64,000 bases of DNA from Rheinheimera sp. EpRS3 (GCF_001513785.1 NZ_LNQS01000010.1:186001-250000); one strand, 5' to 3'. Positions 46,975-58,261 are shown, counted from the first letter of the stretch. Notes: a model not told the origin generated them from the letters alone. Numbers and translations are program-made.

Positions 46975-47167
46975 GGCTTATCCCTCTGCATTGAAAGCCA
47001 TGATAATAGTGGTACAGAGCAATAAAATAAACAATTTGTTAATTTTTAATATTCAATTTAACAATTAAATACCAACAAAATAAGATGCCAGCGATACAAG
47101 AGCTTTTGGCAATAGCCGTATACCTTTGAGGAACTGCGCAATATCCAGCTGATATTGCGCGCGGGGC

Positions 47168-47455
47168 TTACTGCTGATCAGACGATGGCAGTTCTTTGGT
47201 GTCAAACTGCTGGGTTTTCTCGGCCAGTAACGCAGCGAGTTGCTGTTCCAGCTTTTCTACTTTCTCGCGGGTGCGCAGTAATACCTGGCGCTGTACGTCA
47301 AACTCTTCGCGGCTGACAAAATCCAGATCGGCCAGTTTACTTTGTAGTACCTGTTTTACCTTGGTTTCAACGTCATCGGCAAACTGGCGTACCTGTGGTG
47401 GAATGGCGTTGCCGATTTGCTTGGCAATATCTTCAATTTTTTTCGGGTCTATCAT
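47168..47455 (-). CDS. ubiK: Ubiquinone biosynthesis accessory factor UbiK
   Basis: 95 aa. Formerly YqiC. N-terminal [20 protein letters not shown] and C-terminal trimeric coiled coil ([33 protein letters not shown] domain). UbiK binds lipid and UbiJ to assist the ubiquinone-modifying complex in the cytosol. Divergent from rep. Confidence 0.94.
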   Translation of the reverse strand: MIDPKKIEDIAKQIGNAIPPQVRQFADDVETKVKQVLQSKLADLDFVSREEFDVQRQVLLRTREKVEKLEQQLAALLAEKTQQFDTKELPSSDQQ

Positions 47456-47595
47456 GCTGCTCTCCTGTATCGCATCAGTAGCTTGCGACGTTATGCTGAA
47501 CCGTAAGCCTTATTCTACAGGCCAAAACCGTAATCACGCATGCTATTTAGCGGCAAATTTCGTTACAATGCCAGCCTTAGTGTAAGGGTGAGTGA

Positions 47596-49611
47596 ATGAA
47601 GTTAAATCCGCAACAAAATGCTGCCGTTAAATTTATCTCCGGGCCCTGCCTGGTGCTGGCCGGTGCCGGCAGTGGTAAAACCCGGGTAATTATTAATAAA
47701 ATTGCCTACCTGATCCAGCAATGCGACATGCCGGCACGGCACATAGCAGCGGTTACCTTTACCAATAAAGCCGCCCGCGAAATGCGTGAGCGTATTAACC
47801 ATCAGCTACCGAAAACCGCCACCCGTGGCCTGACTATTTCTACCTTTCACACCCTTGGGCTGGAAATTCTGAAAAAGGAATACCGCCATATTGGCTATAA
47901 AGCCAACTTTACCCTGTTTGATGATCAGGACAGTATGGCGCTATTAAAGGAATTAAGCGAAAACGATATTCAGGGCGATAAAGACTTACTGCGCGCACTG
48001 CAAAGCCGCATCAGCAGCTGGAAAAACGAACTCACGCTGCCAGCCAAGGCCATAGCTGAAGCTCAGGATGCGCAAAGCATCAGTTTTGCTAATTATTACC
48101 AGCACTATACCCAGCAGCTAACTGCCTATAACGCGCTGGATTTTGATGACTTAATTTTAATGCCCACCTTACTGTTTGCGCATAACGCCGAGGTGCGGCA
48201 GAAGTGGCAGCAGAAAATTCAGTATTTGTTGGTAGATGAATATCAGGATACCAATACCAGCCAATACCAACTGGTGAAGTGGCTGGTGGGTGAGCGCCAG
48301 CGCTTTACCGTGGTGGGCGATGATGACCAGTCTATTTATTCCTGGCGCGGTGCGCGGCCACAGAATCTGGTGCTGTTAAAAACCGATTTTCCCAATTTAA
48401 ATGTGATTAAGCTGGAACAAAATTACCGCTCGGCCGAGCGTATTTTAAAAGCCGCCAATATTTTAATTGCCAACAACCCGCATGAGTTTGAAAAGCAGCT
48501 GTTTAGCGAAAACGGTTACGGCGTGCCACTAAAAGTGATCCCCTGCAAACATGAGGAAGACGAAGCGGAAAAAGTAGTGGCTGAGATTATCTCGCACCGT
48601 TTTATTAACCGCAGCCAGTACCGCGACTATGCCTTGTTATACCGCGGTAACCATCAGTCGCGTTTATTTGAAAAAGCACTGATGACCAACCGCATTCCGT
48701 ACAAAATCTCCGGTGGTACCTCGTTTTTTTCGCGCAGTGAAATTAAAGATGTGATGGCGTATTTGCGCTTGATAGTAAACCAGGACGACGATAACGCCCT
48801 GCTACGCATTATTAATGTGCCACGGCGCGAAATTGGCGCGGCTACCTTGCAGCATATTGGTAATCTGGCCAACCAGAAGCAAGTTAGTTTATTTGAGGCC
48901 TGCTGCGACAGTGAGTTGTCGATGCATTTATCGGCCCGCGCTCACAATGCGGTGAAACAATTTGCCCAGTGGATTGTTGGCATTGCCGACAATGTTCAGC
49001 GCGCCGATCCGGCTGAGGCGATACGCGATTTAATCCGCCAGAGCCATTACGAAGCCTGGCTATTTGAAACCAGCACCAGTGCCAAAGCGGCCGAAATGGC
49101 GCTGAAAAACGTTAATGAGCTGTACCGCTGGATCAGCGAAATGCTGCAAGGCAAAGATGACGACGAACCGATGACATTGCCTGAAGTGGTTACCCGTTTA
49201 ACACTGCGCGATATGATGGAGCGCCAGGAGCAGGAGGATAACGCCGATCAGGTGCAATTACTTACGCTGCACGCATCTAAAGGGTTAGAGTTTCCCTATG
49301 TGTTTATGGTAGGCATGGAAGAGGGTATTTTGCCGCACCAGGTCAGCATAGATGAAGACAACGTAGAGGAAGAACGGCGGCTGGCTTATGTGGGTATTAC
49401 CCGCGCTCAGCGCGAACTGATTTTTACCTATGCCAAAGAGCGGCGCCAGTTTGGCGAAGTGGTGCGGCCGGAACCAAGCCGGTTTTTGTATGAATTACCG
49501 CAGGACGATTTAGAGTGGCAAAGCGCCGCGCCGGTGAAAACTGCCGAGCAGCGCCAGCAAACCGGCCAGGCGCATATTGAACGCTTACGCCAGATGCTGA
49601 AGAACAATTGA
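47596..49611 (+). CDS. rep: ATP-dependent DNA helicase Rep
   Basis: 671 aa. SF1A UvrD/Rep helicase with Walker [17 protein letters not shown] (motif II), [13 protein letters not shown] (motif III), [22 protein letters not shown] (motif V), and TRAQREL (motif VI). Length and motif layout fit Rep rather than UvrD (about 720 aa). It clears protein blocks ahead of the replication fork. Its 3' end overlaps the convergent GGDEF gene by 27 bp. Confidence 0.95.
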   Translation: MKLNPQQNAAVKFISGPCLVLAGAGSGKTRVIINKIAYLIQQCDMPARHIAAVTFTNKAAREMRERINHQLPKTATRGLTISTFHTLGLEILKKEYRHIGYKANFTLFDDQDSMALLKELSENDIQGDKDLLRALQSRISSWKNELTLPAKAIAEAQDAQSISFANYYQHYTQQLTAYNALDFDDLILMPTLLFAHNAEVRQKWQQKIQYLLVDEYQDTNTSQYQLVKWLVGERQRFTVVGDDDQSIYSWRGARPQNLVLLKTDFPNLNVIKLEQNYRSAERILKAANILIANNPHEFEKQLFSENGYGVPLKVIPCKHEEDEAEKVVAEIISHRFINRSQYRDYALLYRGNHQSRLFEKALMTNRIPYKISGGTSFFSRSEIKDVMAYLRLIVNQDDDNALLRIINVPRREIGAATLQHIGNLANQKQVSLFEACCDSELSMHLSARAHNAVKQFAQWIVGIADNVQRADPAEAIRDLIRQSHYEAWLFETSTSAKAAEMALKNVNELYRWISEMLQGKDDDEPMTLPEVVTRLTLRDMMERQEQEDNADQVQLLTLHASKGLEFPYVFMVGMEEGILPHQVSIDEDNVEEERRLAYVGITRAQRELIFTYAKERRQFGEVVRPEPSRFLYELPQDDLEWQSAAPVKTAEQRQQTGQAHIERLRQMLKNN

Positions 49612-52197
49612 CGGTGTGGTACTTAGCTCTTGGGCCGACAGCAGCTCAGCCACATATTTGCCCTGCATAAAGCAGCAGCCTTCGGCCAGCAGCAGGTTTA
49701 GTAAGTCGGCGTTATCAACCCCATCGGCCAGTAGGCGGAATTTGTAGCTGAGTGCCAGCGACTGCAGCATTTGCAGTAACTGGCGTTTTTGCTCGCTGCG
49801 TACCAACTGGCGGCAAAAAGCGGCGTCCAGTTTGACAAAATCAAACTGCTGTTGCAGCAATAAAGTCAGCGGCGCCATGTCGGCAGCAAAGTTGTGCAGC
49901 GCCAGGCGCACACCCAACTGTTTTAATTGCTGCAGGTTATGCTGCACTGTTGCGGCATTGCCACTTTGCAGCAAGTCGGCTTCTGAAAATGCCAGGCATA
50001 ACCGGTGTAATTCCGTTACCCCTGCCAGCCGTCGCTTTAACGCGTCATATAAGTCATGTTGCTGCAAATGCTGCACACTAAGGCGCACAGTCAGTAAACC
50101 TGCACTGGTATCACTTAGCATTAACTGCCGGCAAGCCTGCTGCAGCAACAGTTGTTCGATTTGCGGCAAAATACCTACCTGGGCGGCATGCTGGCTGAAA
50201 TTATACTGGGTACCCAGTTGCGGATGCTGCCACTGCGCATGTAACTCATAGCCCATTAAACTGCGCGCCTGGCCGCACAGCACCGGCTCGTACACGGCTG
50301 TAAATTGCTGCTGCTCTAATGCCTGCATCATAACCTGCTCGGTGCTAAGAGCCTGCAGCATTTGCTCGCGCATGGTTTCATTAAAAATAACAAAGCGGTT
50401 ACGCCCCATCGATTTAGCTTGATACATGGCAGCATCAGCATCCCGCAGTAAGGCTTCGGCTTTACTGTGCTCATGGCTAAAATGGGCAATACCGATACTG
50501 GCACCCGAGTTTACCTGCTGGCCCTGCAATAAAAACGGCTGGCGTATCATGTCAATAATACGCTCGGCGACTTCTTCAGCATCTACTTCATCGGCCAGGC
50601 TGGTGAGCAGCACCACAAATTCATCCCCTCCCAGACGCGACACCAGATCATGCTCGCGTACTGTAGTTTGCAGGCGCTTACTTACCTCAACCAGAAATGC
50701 ATCGCCAATATGGTGTCCCAGGGTGTCGTTAATCAGCTTAAAACGGTCCAGATCGATAAACAGCAGGGCTATTTTCAGCTGCGACTGGCGCTTACTCAGC
50801 GCAAATTGCTGTTTTAGCTGTTGCAGAAACATTTGCCGGTTGGCAAGCCCGGTTAAGGCATCATGGTTGGCTTCGTAAAACAGCTTTTGCTCGGCTTTTT
50901 TCCGCTCTTCTACCTGCAAGCGCAAAAACAGATTGGTTTGACGCAGTTCGCGGGTACTTTCAAATATTTTACGTTCCAGCTCTTCCTGATGACGCTTTTG
51001 CTGCTCGGTTGTTTGCTTACGGTGAATAGCCACCGCTATATGCTGCGATACAAAGCGCAGAATATTCAGCTCGGCCTCTGAATAACAATAACTTTTTTCG
51101 TAAGACTGCAGCGCTATAACGCCAATAACCTGCTTATCCAGCATCAGCGGTGCCCCAAGCCAACTGGTAGAATAGCGTACAGCGGAAGCTAAATCGCTGA
51201 TGCCGCGGCATATTTCACCGCTGGCAACCAATTTTGCGGCGGTATCGGCGTTAATCAGCTTTACATCGGCACAACGTATTACATATTCAGTAAAACCGCG
51301 GCTTAATGGCCGTTCACGCGCCGGGGGTGAGTATTGGTCAATATAAAACGGGAAAGTCAGCTTGGTTTTATCGCCGTTAAGCAAGGCAATATAACAGTTG
51401 TCTGCATGCATCAAACCAGACAACACCTGATGCACGGCCCGATAAAAGCTGTTCATATCGCTGCTGCTGGCGGTCAGTTCAGAAATACGGTACAACGCCA
51501 CCTGCAACTGTTCAGCACTGGTGCGTTCTTTTATTTCTTTTTGCAATGACTGGTTAATGCTTTGCAGCTGCTGTGTACGCTGGCGTACAGTGTCTTCAAG
51601 CAATTCACGGCTTTTAACTCTGTCCAGCGCGGTAATAGTGTGGCCACCAATGTTGCTGAACAATGCCAGATCAGCTTCGGTATACAGATGCTCAGCGTTA
51701 TATGACTGAATAGCCATAACACCAATAACCTGGGCTCCACGACACAACGGTATACCCAACCAGTGCGCGCAAGGTGAACCCTGTGCCTGAATATGGCCGT
51801 TAAGCACCAGTTGCTCAAACTGCTCACTGTCGCACATCAGCGCCTTGCCGCTGCGGGCAACATAGCCGGTTAAACCGGTTGAAAAAGCACTTGAAGGCAC
51901 CTGGGCAATAAGCTGCTGATCTTTTTCATCAGAAAAATACTGTGGGGAATACTGCTCGGTTGCGTTGTTATAAAACACTACGTAGAAATTTTCAGCGTGC
52001 AGCAGTTCAGATACCATCTTGTGAATAGCAGGATAAAACTCCCGCATATCACTGATAGTGCTGGCTAGTTCAGATAGCTGCAGTAAAGCGCCCTGAATGA
52101 TATAGGCTTGTTTATAGCGCTGCGCGAGTAATGTAAGACGCCGCAACCTGATTTCAGCCTGACGTAAACGCTTATTCAGTTTTGTTGATCCCTTCAA
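49585..52197 (-). CDS. GAF-GAF-GGDEF-EAL protein with degenerate EAL
   Basis: 870 aa. Two GAF-like sensory domains (about residues 20-170 and 235-385) follow a short helix. The GGDEF domain (about 430-590) has an intact SRLGGDEF and an upstream RxxD inhibitory site (REHD), so diguanylate cyclase activity is likely. The EAL domain (600-850) has lost signature residues: GYELHAQW instead of EAL, LHNFAAD for DDFG, and ADGVDN for AEGVE. It probably no longer hydrolyses c-di-GMP. No signal peptide or transmembrane segment, so it senses a cytoplasmic or bound ligand. Confidence 0.9.
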   Translation of the reverse strand: MKGSTKLNKRLRQAEIRLRRLTLLAQRYKQAYIIQGALLQLSELASTISDMREFYPAIHKMVSELLHAENFYVVFYNNATEQYSPQYFSDEKDQQLIAQVPSSAFSTGLTGYVARSGKALMCDSEQFEQLVLNGHIQAQGSPCAHWLGIPLCRGAQVIGVMAIQSYNAEHLYTEADLALFSNIGGHTITALDRVKSRELLEDTVRQRTQQLQSINQSLQKEIKERTSAEQLQVALYRISELTASSSDMNSFYRAVHQVLSGLMHADNCYIALLNGDKTKLTFPFYIDQYSPPARERPLSRGFTEYVIRCADVKLINADTAAKLVASGEICRGISDLASAVRYSTSWLGAPLMLDKQVIGVIALQSYEKSYCYSEAELNILRFVSQHIAVAIHRKQTTEQQKRHQEELERKIFESTRELRQTNLFLRLQVEERKKAEQKLFYEANHDALTGLANRQMFLQQLKQQFALSKRQSQLKIALLFIDLDRFKLINDTLGHHIGDAFLVEVSKRLQTTVREHDLVSRLGGDEFVVLLTSLADEVDAEEVAERIIDMIRQPFLLQGQQVNSGASIGIAHFSHEHSKAEALLRDADAAMYQAKSMGRNRFVIFNETMREQMLQALSTEQVMMQALEQQQFTAVYEPVLCGQARSLMGYELHAQWQHPQLGTQYNFSQHAAQVGILPQIEQLLLQQACRQLMLSDTSAGLLTVRLSVQHLQQHDLYDALKRRLAGVTELHRLCLAFSEADLLQSGNAATVQHNLQQLKQLGVRLALHNFAADMAPLTLLLQQQFDFVKLDAAFCRQLVRSEQKRQLLQMLQSLALSYKFRLLADGVDNADLLNLLLAEGCCFMQGKYVAELLSAQELSTTPSIVLQHLA

Positions 52198-52348
52198 CGC
52201 TGATACGATTTTTATATGGCCAGTTATTACTGGGCAACTTTATTTTTAACCGACTCATTATGCACAAAGTTTAACCACATGGAAGAGCCAAACCGGTACT
52301 AATTAACAATTGCTTAGGTCAATTTATTTTCTGTGCTGACAAAAACAA

Positions 52349-52373
52349 CTAAGGCCGCATTAAGCGGCCTTAG
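52349..52373 (-). terminator. Intrinsic terminator after the cytochrome c5 gene
   Basis: 10-bp perfect stem CTAAGGCCGC / GCGGCCTTAG, ATTAA loop, then TTGTTTTTG on the minus strand. Confidence 0.9.
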
Positions 52374-52388
52374 TGTGACAATAGCCTG

Positions 52389-52784
52389 TTATACGCCGTC
52401 GGTCATAAACTTAATGGCAGCGGCAATTTCATCATCCGAGCAATCGGCACAAGTACCGCGGGCCGGCATATTACGAATACCTTCAATCGCATGCTTCAGC
52501 ATAACATCGAAGCCTTGATCAATACGTGCTTTCCAGGCTGCATCGCCTTTCTTTGGAGCATCCAGTGCGCCAGTGCCATGACAGGCAAAACAGGCTGTCT
52601 GGTATACTTTTTCACCACTACGCGGGCCTGAAGGACCGGCGTCAGAGGCGGCTGCAGCACCGGCAACATAAACCTGACCCACAGGGGCAAGACGCTTAGC
52701 CAGTGCTTCGTTGTCTGTATCAGAACTGGCATTGACACTCACTGTTGTTAACAACAAGGCGAAAGCGAGAGTTAATTTTTTCAT
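52389..52784 (-). CDS. Cytochrome c5-type monoheme protein
   Basis: 131 aa with a signal peptide (about residues 1-19). One heme-binding CFACHG (CxxCH) and a C-terminal CADCS pair that forms the disulfide of cytochrome c5. The methionine ligand is likely in RNMPARG. Periplasmic electron carrier, probably feeding terminal oxidases. Stands alone upstream of the polA promoter region. Confidence 0.93.
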   Translation of the reverse strand: MKKLTLAFALLLTTVSVNASSDTDNEALAKRLAPVGQVYVAGAAAASDAGPSGPRSGEKVYQTACFACHGTGALDAPKKGDAAWKARIDQGFDVMLKHAIEGIRNMPARGTCADCSDDEIAAAIKFMTDGV

Positions 52785-53091
52785 CTTCTTGGTTCCTGTG
52801 GTAAAAGCCGCACAAAATTTGAGGCATTATAGCCCCCAAGCCACAGCAAGGGGAAGCCCCAACAATGGCCGCCATTATAATTGCATAATAAAGTGCGCTG
52901 TTATTACCAGTCTGGAGCTAAATCTGCAACAGATATTAGCAGATCTGCTATATGCTTTTTTGTTCCTTACAGAACTTCTTTTAAAGCTAAATTATTTAAT
53001 GTTTTCGCTTTGAATCCACCAACTTTGTGGTAGTCTATTCGGCCGGTAATTCACGATTTATTCTGCAGTTCTGTGAAGTGCCTGATTAACA

Positions 53092-53109
53092 TGGAAAAGC
53101 TTTTCCACA
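53092..53109 (+). promoter_or_regulatory. Palindrome and DnaA-like box upstream of polA
   Basis: TGGAAAAGCTTTTCCA is a 16-bp perfect palindrome; its right half is TTTTCCACA (53101-53109), which fits TTWTNCACA. Confidence 0.55.
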
Positions 53110-53243
53110 AAATAAAAATTAGAAAATAGTAATATGGGCGCTGCGGTAAACCCCTATTTTTCTTTATAAAACAAAGCATTAAAACACCATTAAACTATAT
53201 CTTGCAAAAAGACATGGTTCCTTCAGCTATGTTTTGCACAAAG

Positions 53244-53252
53244 TTATCCACA
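53244..53252 (+). promoter_or_regulatory. DnaA box upstream of polA
   Basis: TTATCCACA, the strongest consensus form, about 92 bp before the polA ATG. Confidence 0.65.
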
Positions 53253-53344
53253 GCTTATCATCCTGAACAAGACAGCCGTATGACTGGCAGCACTGCACGC
53301 GCTGTGGCATGCTATAGCTTTATTTCTGCAGGATATTACTACCC

Positions 53345-56137
53345 ATGGTTTCTATCTCTGGCACTCCACTGATCCTGGTCGATGGCTCGTCTTATTTGTT
53401 CCGCGCTTATCATTCTCCACCACATTTAACTAATTCCCGTGGCGAAGCTACCGGCGCTATTTATGGTGTGGTTAACATGCTGAAAAGTTTACTGCGCCAG
53501 TATCAGCCAACACAGATGGCCGTAATATTTGATGCCAAAGGCCCCACTTTCCGTAACGAAATGTACAATGAATACAAAGCCAACCGCCCTCCGATGCCAG
53601 ATGACCTGCGCAGCCAGATCGAGCCGTTACACCGTATTATAGAAGCCATGGGATTACCGCTGTTGTGTGTCAGTGGTGTAGAAGCTGATGATGTTATTGG
53701 TACTCTGGCACGGCAGGCCAGCGCTCAAGGCCGCCATACGCTGATTTCTACCGGCGATAAAGATATGGCGCAGCTGGTAGATGAACATGTCACGTTAATT
53801 AATACTATGACCAACACCCTGCTCGACCCTCAGGGCGTTGCAGACAAATTTGGCGTCGGCCCTGATCTGATTATCGATTATCTGGCGCTGATGGGCGACA
53901 AAGTAGACAACATTCCGGGTTTACCCGGTGTGGGTGAGAAAACCGCAGCGGCATTATTGCAGGGGCTGGGCTCTATTGCGCAGATTTATCAGCAGTTAGA
54001 TAAAGTGCCGACACTGAGTTTTCGCGGTGCAAAAACCATGGTGGCAAAGCTGGAAGAGTTTCGTGCCCAACTGGAGTTATCCTATCAGCTGGCAACGATA
54101 AAAACCGATGTTGAACTGCCTTATCAGCTAACAGACTTAATGATTAAAACAGCAGACAATACGCAGTTAGCCGAGTTATACAAACAGTGCGAATTTCGCC
54201 GCTGGTTAAGTGAAGTATTAAGCAATGAACCGGCAGCGGCAAAACCGCAAACCGGCGCCGCACAAGCGGATATGTTTGCCACCGGCGACGATACTGACAG
54301 CACAACACCAACAGTTGTCACAGCGCCCGATAACTACCTTACTGTACTGGATGAAGCCGCTTTTAATAGTATGCTGCAGCAGCTGCGCCGCTGCGAACTG
54401 GTCGCTTTTGATACCGAAACTACCAGCCTGGATTATATGCAGGCTGAGCTGGTTGGGTTGTCTGTCGCCACCGCAGCAGGCGATGCCTGGTATGTGCCGG
54501 TAGCGCATGATTATATCGGTGCGCCAGAGCAATTAAAGCGCGACTGGGTACTGGCACAGCTTAAACCCTGGTTGGAAGATAACAGCAAAGCAAAGGTAGG
54601 CCAGAATCTGAAGTATGATCAAAGCGTACTGGCACGCTACGACATCGCATTAAAAGGTGTGTGCTTCGATACGATGCTGGAATCCTATGTGCTGAACTCA
54701 GTGGCCTCACGCCATGATATGGACAGTCTTGCACTGAAGTATTTAGGCCGTAAAACCATCAGCTTTGAAGACATTGCCGGCAAAGGCGCTAAACAGCTGA
54801 CGTTTAATCAGATCGAACTGGAAAAAGCAGCCCGATATGCCGCAGAAGATGCAGATATTACCCTGCAATTGCACCAGACACTTTGGCCGCAGCTACAGCA
54901 GGATGCCGGCTTGGTTACCGTGTTGCAAGATATTGAAATGCCGCTGGTAGATATTTTATCGCGGATTGAACGCCATGGCGTGCTGATAGACAGTAAGTTG
55001 CTGGCGATACAAAGTGAGCAACTGGCCAGCCGTATTGCCGAACTGGAGCAACTGGCTTACGAGCAAGCGGGTAAGCCGTTTAACCTGGCATCGCCCAAAC
55101 AGTTGCAGGAAATTTTGTTTGAGCAGATGAAGCTGCCGGTGCTGAAAAAAACCCCGACCGGCACCCCCTCCACCGCCGAAGACGTATTGGCAGAACTGGC
55201 ACTGGAATATGAATTCCCCAAGCTGATTACCGAGCACCGCGGTTTAAGTAAACTTAAGTCCACTTATACTGACAAACTGCCGAAAATGCAGAACCCGGTG
55301 ACAGGCAGGGTACATACGTCCTATCATCAGGCAGTGGCCGCAACCGGCCGTTTAAGTTCAACCGATCCTAATCTGCAGAATATCCCTATTCGCACCGAAG
55401 AAGGCCGGCGTATTCGGCAGGCGTTTATTGCTCCTAAAGGCAAAAAAATCGTCGCGGTGGATTACTCCCAGATTGAATTACGTATTATGGCCCATCTGTC
55501 ACAGGATCAGGCGCTGCTGGACGCCTTTGCCCAGGGCCGCGATATCCACCGTGCTACGGCAGCAGAAGTTTTTGGCGTTAAACTGGACGATGTCACCTCA
55601 GATCAGCGCCGCAGTGCCAAAGCGGTTAACTTTGGCCTGATTTACGGCATGTCAGCATTTGGTTTAGCCAAACAGCTTGGCGTAAGCCGCTCTGAAGCAC
55701 AGCAGTACGTTGACCGTTACTTTGAGCGCTTTCCCGGCGTACTTAACTATATGGAGCGTACCCGCAAGCAAGCGCATGAACAGGGTTATGTTGAAACCCT
55801 GTTTGGCCGGCGTTTATATCTGCCAGAGATCAATGCCCAGAATATGGCCAGACGTAAAGGCGCAGAGCGCGCGGCAATTAACGCTCCTATGCAGGGCACT
55901 GCTGCCGACATTATAAAAAAAGCCATGATAGTTGTAGATAACTGGCTGCAACAGCAAAAACAGCCAGCTGCTACCATGATTATGCAGGTGCACGATGAAC
56001 TGGTGTTCGAAGTGGATGCCAATAAAGTCAGCGAGATAAAACAGCAGTTGGTTGAGCTGATGGCAACGGCAGCAACACTGGATGTGCCGCTGCTGGCAGA
56101 AGCTGGTGACGGAGATAATTGGGATGAAGCACATTAA
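53345..56137 (+). CDS. polA: DNA polymerase I
   Basis: 930 aa. 5'-3' exonuclease domain (residues 1-300; [47 protein letters not shown]). Proofreading 3'-5' exonuclease about 320-520 with the intact Exo I motif FDTETTSLD. Polymerase domain about 560-930 with [14 protein letters not shown] and [12 protein letters not shown]. Start ATG follows a weak ribosome binding site. Main roles are Okazaki-fragment processing and repair. Followed by an intrinsic terminator and the Spot 42 RNA gene, as in E. coli. Confidence 0.98.
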   Translation: MVSISGTPLILVDGSSYLFRAYHSPPHLTNSRGEATGAIYGVVNMLKSLLRQYQPTQMAVIFDAKGPTFRNEMYNEYKANRPPMPDDLRSQIEPLHRIIEAMGLPLLCVSGVEADDVIGTLARQASAQGRHTLISTGDKDMAQLVDEHVTLINTMTNTLLDPQGVADKFGVGPDLIIDYLALMGDKVDNIPGLPGVGEKTAAALLQGLGSIAQIYQQLDKVPTLSFRGAKTMVAKLEEFRAQLELSYQLATIKTDVELPYQLTDLMIKTADNTQLAELYKQCEFRRWLSEVLSNEPAAAKPQTGAAQADMFATGDDTDSTTPTVVTAPDNYLTVLDEAAFNSMLQQLRRCELVAFDTETTSLDYMQAELVGLSVATAAGDAWYVPVAHDYIGAPEQLKRDWVLAQLKPWLEDNSKAKVGQNLKYDQSVLARYDIALKGVCFDTMLESYVLNSVASRHDMDSLALKYLGRKTISFEDIAGKGAKQLTFNQIELEKAARYAAEDADITLQLHQTLWPQLQQDAGLVTVLQDIEMPLVDILSRIERHGVLIDSKLLAIQSEQLASRIAELEQLAYEQAGKPFNLASPKQLQEILFEQMKLPVLKKTPTGTPSTAEDVLAELALEYEFPKLITEHRGLSKLKSTYTDKLPKMQNPVTGRVHTSYHQAVAATGRLSSTDPNLQNIPIRTEEGRRIRQAFIAPKGKKIVAVDYSQIELRIMAHLSQDQALLDAFAQGRDIHRATAAEVFGVKLDDVTSDQRRSAKAVNFGLIYGMSAFGLAKQLGVSRSEAQQYVDRYFERFPGVLNYMERTRKQAHEQGYVETLFGRRLYLPEINAQNMARRKGAERAAINAPMQGTAADIIKKAMIVVDNWLQQQKQPAATMIMQVHDELVFEVDANKVSEIKQQLVELMATAATLDVPLLAEAGDGDNWDEAH

Positions 56138-56209
56138 TGTTGAACTAATTACGCAGGCACCAGTCTGACGTTGTAGTTAAGTTATTCATCTCTCCTGTTT
56201 ACACTTTTT

Positions 56210-56237
56210 AGCCCCGCTCACCAGCGGGGCTTTTTTT
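56210..56237 (+). terminator. polA intrinsic terminator
   Basis: Stem AGCCCCGCT / AGCGGGGCT with a 4-nt loop followed by seven T residues. Confidence 0.92.
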
Positions 56238-56331
56238 ATCTCAGGCCTTGTGTAAAAAAGTAATTAAATTACCAAAAATGGTAATAAGAGCAAACAAACA
56301 GCAATTTTTGTAGTTTTATTACAAAAAGCAC

Positions 56332-56359
56332 TTGCTTTATTAGGCTGGCTGGTTAAAAT
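56332..56359 (+). promoter_or_regulatory. Spot 42 promoter
   Basis: TTGCTT (56332-56337), 16-bp spacer, TAAAAT (56354-56359), with the RNA 5' end 8 bp downstream. E. coli spf is repressed by cAMP-CRP; I do not see an unambiguous CRP site here. Confidence 0.65.
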
Positions 56360-56366
56360 TTGACGC

Positions 56367-56478
56367 GTAGGGTACAGAGGTAAGATGTTCTATCTTTCAG
56401 TGCCAGAGCTTTAGGGCTCCAGCGAATGAAAGTAGGCTTATTTAGCCGCCCCACTGCTTGCAGTGGGGCGTTTTTTTT
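56367..56478 (+). ncRNA. spf: Spot 42 regulatory RNA
   Basis: 112 nt. The first 34 nt match E. coli Spot 42 exactly as far as I recall (starting GTAGGGTACAGAGGTAAGAT), and it ends in TAGCCGCCCCA...TGGGGCG with eight T residues, the same terminator design. The central part differs (CAGAGCTTTAGGGCTCCAGC). The site between polA and engB is the canonical one. Spot 42 pairs with catabolite-repressed messages with Hfq, opposing CRP-activated genes. Confidence 0.95.
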
Positions 56479-56630
56479 GCCTGAAAAACCCGCAGCCCAG
56501 CGGCTATCTGCCGATAATATCAGCACAGCAAAACGGTTACTAAGTAACAAGGCACCAACTAAAATGAAAATTTATTAGATTTTTTAGAGCAAATACTTCA
56601 AACAATAAAAATTTGCTGTATAATGAAGTT

Positions 56631-56716
56631 GTCTTAGCGATAAGACACCCTGTTGATTTGAAATTATAGCTTCTCCCCGTTTGCTATGACCGACACTTTC
56701 GAGTGTCGGTTTTTTT
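56631..56716 (+). ncRNA. Candidate small RNA downstream of Spot 42
   Basis: A sigma70-like promoter (TTCAAA 56597-56602, 16-bp spacer, TATAAT 56619-56624) precedes a predicted start near 56631. The RNA would begin with a GTCTTA-GCGA-TAAGAC hairpin (GNRA loop) and end with CCGACACT-TTCG-AGTGTCGG and seven T residues (56690-56716), an ideal intrinsic terminator. About 86 nt with an unstructured linker. No ORF with a ribosome binding site in it; next gene is on the opposite strand. Not a family I recognise. Confidence 0.6.
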
Positions 56717-56727
56717 ATGCCTGCAGC

Positions 56728-57390
56728 CTACTGCGTGGCTGTCTCGGTATCTGTTGCTACGCCGTACCACAGATCCAGCACCTGCTCCAGTTCTGGCAAC
56801 CCGAGTTTATTTAATGAACTGAACGCATGCACGGTGATATCACCCATAAATGCCAATGTCGCTTCACGCACTTCAAGCAAGGTTTTCTTTCTTGCTCCCG
56901 GCCCCAACTTATCGGCTTTGGTTAGCAGAATAAGTACCGGCAGCTCACTGCCCACTGCCCAATGGATAAGATCCTGATCTAAATCTTTTAACGGATGACG
57001 AATATCCATCAACACCACCAAACCTTTTAAACTGGTGCGCTTCATCAGGTATTCGGCAAGGGACTTTTGCCACTTTTCTTTTACCGCCAGCGGCACCTTG
57101 GCAAAACCATAACCGGGTAAATCAATTAACCGGCGTTGTTCGTCCAGGCTGAAAGTATTAATCAGCTGGGTACGGCCCGGCGTTTTACTGGTGCGGGCTA
57201 AACTATTTTGCCGCGTCAGCGTATTTAATGCGCTGGACTTACCGGCATTTGAGCGGCCGGCAAAGGCAACTTCAATGCCCTCATCTGCTGGTAATGCTTT
57301 GATATCAGGCGCACTGGTTAAAAAAGTAGCTTGCTGATAATTGATTTTTGACTTGTACACTGCCTTCTCCGGCGAATAATTTGATGCCAT
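56728..57390 (-). CDS. engB: Ribosome biogenesis GTPase EngB (YihA/YsxC)
   Basis: 220 aa. G1 [14 protein letters not shown] (residues about 45-58), switch [10 protein letters not shown]3 [11 protein letters not shown]4 LTKADKLG and G5 FSSLNK. N-terminal [17 protein letters not shown] matches E. coli EngB closely. Needed for late 50S subunit assembly. Convergent with the RNA genes, divergent from cytochrome c4. Confidence 0.97.
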   Translation of the reverse strand: MASNYSPEKAVYKSKINYQQATFLTSAPDIKALPADEGIEVAFAGRSNAGKSSALNTLTRQNSLARTSKTPGRTQLINTFSLDEQRRLIDLPGYGFAKVPLAVKEKWQKSLAEYLMKRTSLKGLVVLMDIRHPLKDLDQDLIHWAVGSELPVLILLTKADKLGPGARKKTLLEVREATLAFMGDITVHAFSSLNKLGLPELEQVLDLWYGVATDTETATQ

Positions 57391-57541
57391 TGTAGCGGAT
57401 CTGGCGGATCGGCAGAAGCTTTTGCGCGCTGTATGGGATTTTACTTTGGGCAGTTTCGTGTAAAATAGGCATAAAAATTAAGGTTATTACTCTTGGTTGC
57501 CAGTATGCTGGCGGTTTAATGCGGACAGAGACGGATAAAAA

Positions 57542-58168
57542 ATGAAAAAACTTCTACTTCCACTGACGCTGTTATTCGGTCTAATCGGAACAGCCCATGC
57601 ATTTGACGGTGATGCTGAAGCAGGTAAAGCTAAATCGGCTACCTGTGCAGCCTGTCATGGTCCGGATGGCAATAGCCCGGTTGATATGTACCCGAAAATT
57701 GCCGGGCAACATGCACCTTATCTGTATAAGCAATTACGCCAATACAAACAAGGCATGGAAACCGGTGGCAAACAGGGCCGTAACAACAGCATTATGTTTG
57801 GCATGGTAGCGTCGCTGTCTGATCAGGATATGAAAGATCTGGCAGCTTATTTTGCTTCGCAAAAAATGAAGTCTGGCACAACACCGGAAAATGTTATTGC
57901 CCGTGGTGAACAACTATACCGTGGCGGCGATGCTAACCGTGGTATCGCAGCCTGTATTGCCTGCCATGGTCCCCGTGGTTCAGGCAGCAGCTTAGGCGGC
58001 TTCCCGAAAATATCGTTTCAAAATGCCACCTACCTGAAAACGACTCTGCAGGAGTTCCGCAGTGGCCAGCGTGCTAATGATCTCAATGGCATGATGCAGG
58101 ATATCGCGAAAAAACTAACTGATGATGATATCGAAGTATTGTCGCAGTATCTTGGCGGTTTGCATTAA
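57542..58168 (+). CDS. Diheme cytochrome c4
   Basis: 208 aa with a signal peptide (ends AHA-FDG, residue about 20). Two tandem cytochrome domains with CAACHG (residue about 37) and CIACHG (about 138) heme sites; YPKIAGQHAPYLYKQL and FPKISFQNATYLKTTL carry the typical c4 segments with Met ligands in NSIMFGMVASL and LNGMMQDI. Periplasmic electron donor to cbb3 or related oxidases. Inserted between engB and the CsrB-like RNA compared with E. coli. Confidence 0.95.
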   Translation: MKKLLLPLTLLFGLIGTAHAFDGDAEAGKAKSATCAACHGPDGNSPVDMYPKIAGQHAPYLYKQLRQYKQGMETGGKQGRNNSIMFGMVASLSDQDMKDLAAYFASQKMKSGTTPENVIARGEQLYRGGDANRGIAACIACHGPRGSGSSLGGFPKISFQNATYLKTTLQEFRSGQRANDLNGMMQDIAKKLTDDDIEVLSQYLGGLH

Positions 58169-58200
58169 TTAAGCAATTTACGCAGATAATCGCATAAAAA

Positions 58201-58222
58201 CCGGCGCTCATCGCCGGTTTTT
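58201..58222 (+). terminator. Intrinsic terminator after cytochrome c4
   Basis: Stem CCGGCG / CGCCGG, 5-nt loop, five T residues. Confidence 0.88.
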
Positions 58223-58243
58223 GCTATTTGGCCTTTGCTAGAT

Positions 58244-58261
58244 TGTGAGATATATCTCACA
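58244..58261 (+). promoter_or_regulatory. UvrY/GacA-type upstream activating box
   Basis: 18-bp perfect palindrome TGTGAG-ATATAT-CTCACA, fitting the GacA/UvrY consensus TGTAAG-N6-CTTACA apart from the A-to-G change in each arm. About 170-180 bp upstream of the predicted RNA start, the distance seen for csr/rsm RNA genes. Confidence 0.75.

Larger units (their letters stand above)
52785..53344. other. polA upstream region (560 bp) with DnaA-type boxes
   Basis: No credible gene. It contains a perfect palindrome TGGAAAAGCTTTTCCA (53092-53107) that overlaps a DnaA-like box, and a perfect DnaA box downstream (both listed). The promoter of polA should be between 53250 and 53340. The region is AT-rich and well conserved in layout with E. 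coli polA, where DnaA is reported to act. Confidence 0.5.
56138..56727. other. polA-engB intergenic region with two RNA genes
   Basis: 590 bp. Contains the polA terminator (56210-56237), Spot 42 (56367-56478) and a second candidate sRNA (56631-56716), all on the plus strand. No protein-coding gene seen. Confidence 0.8.
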
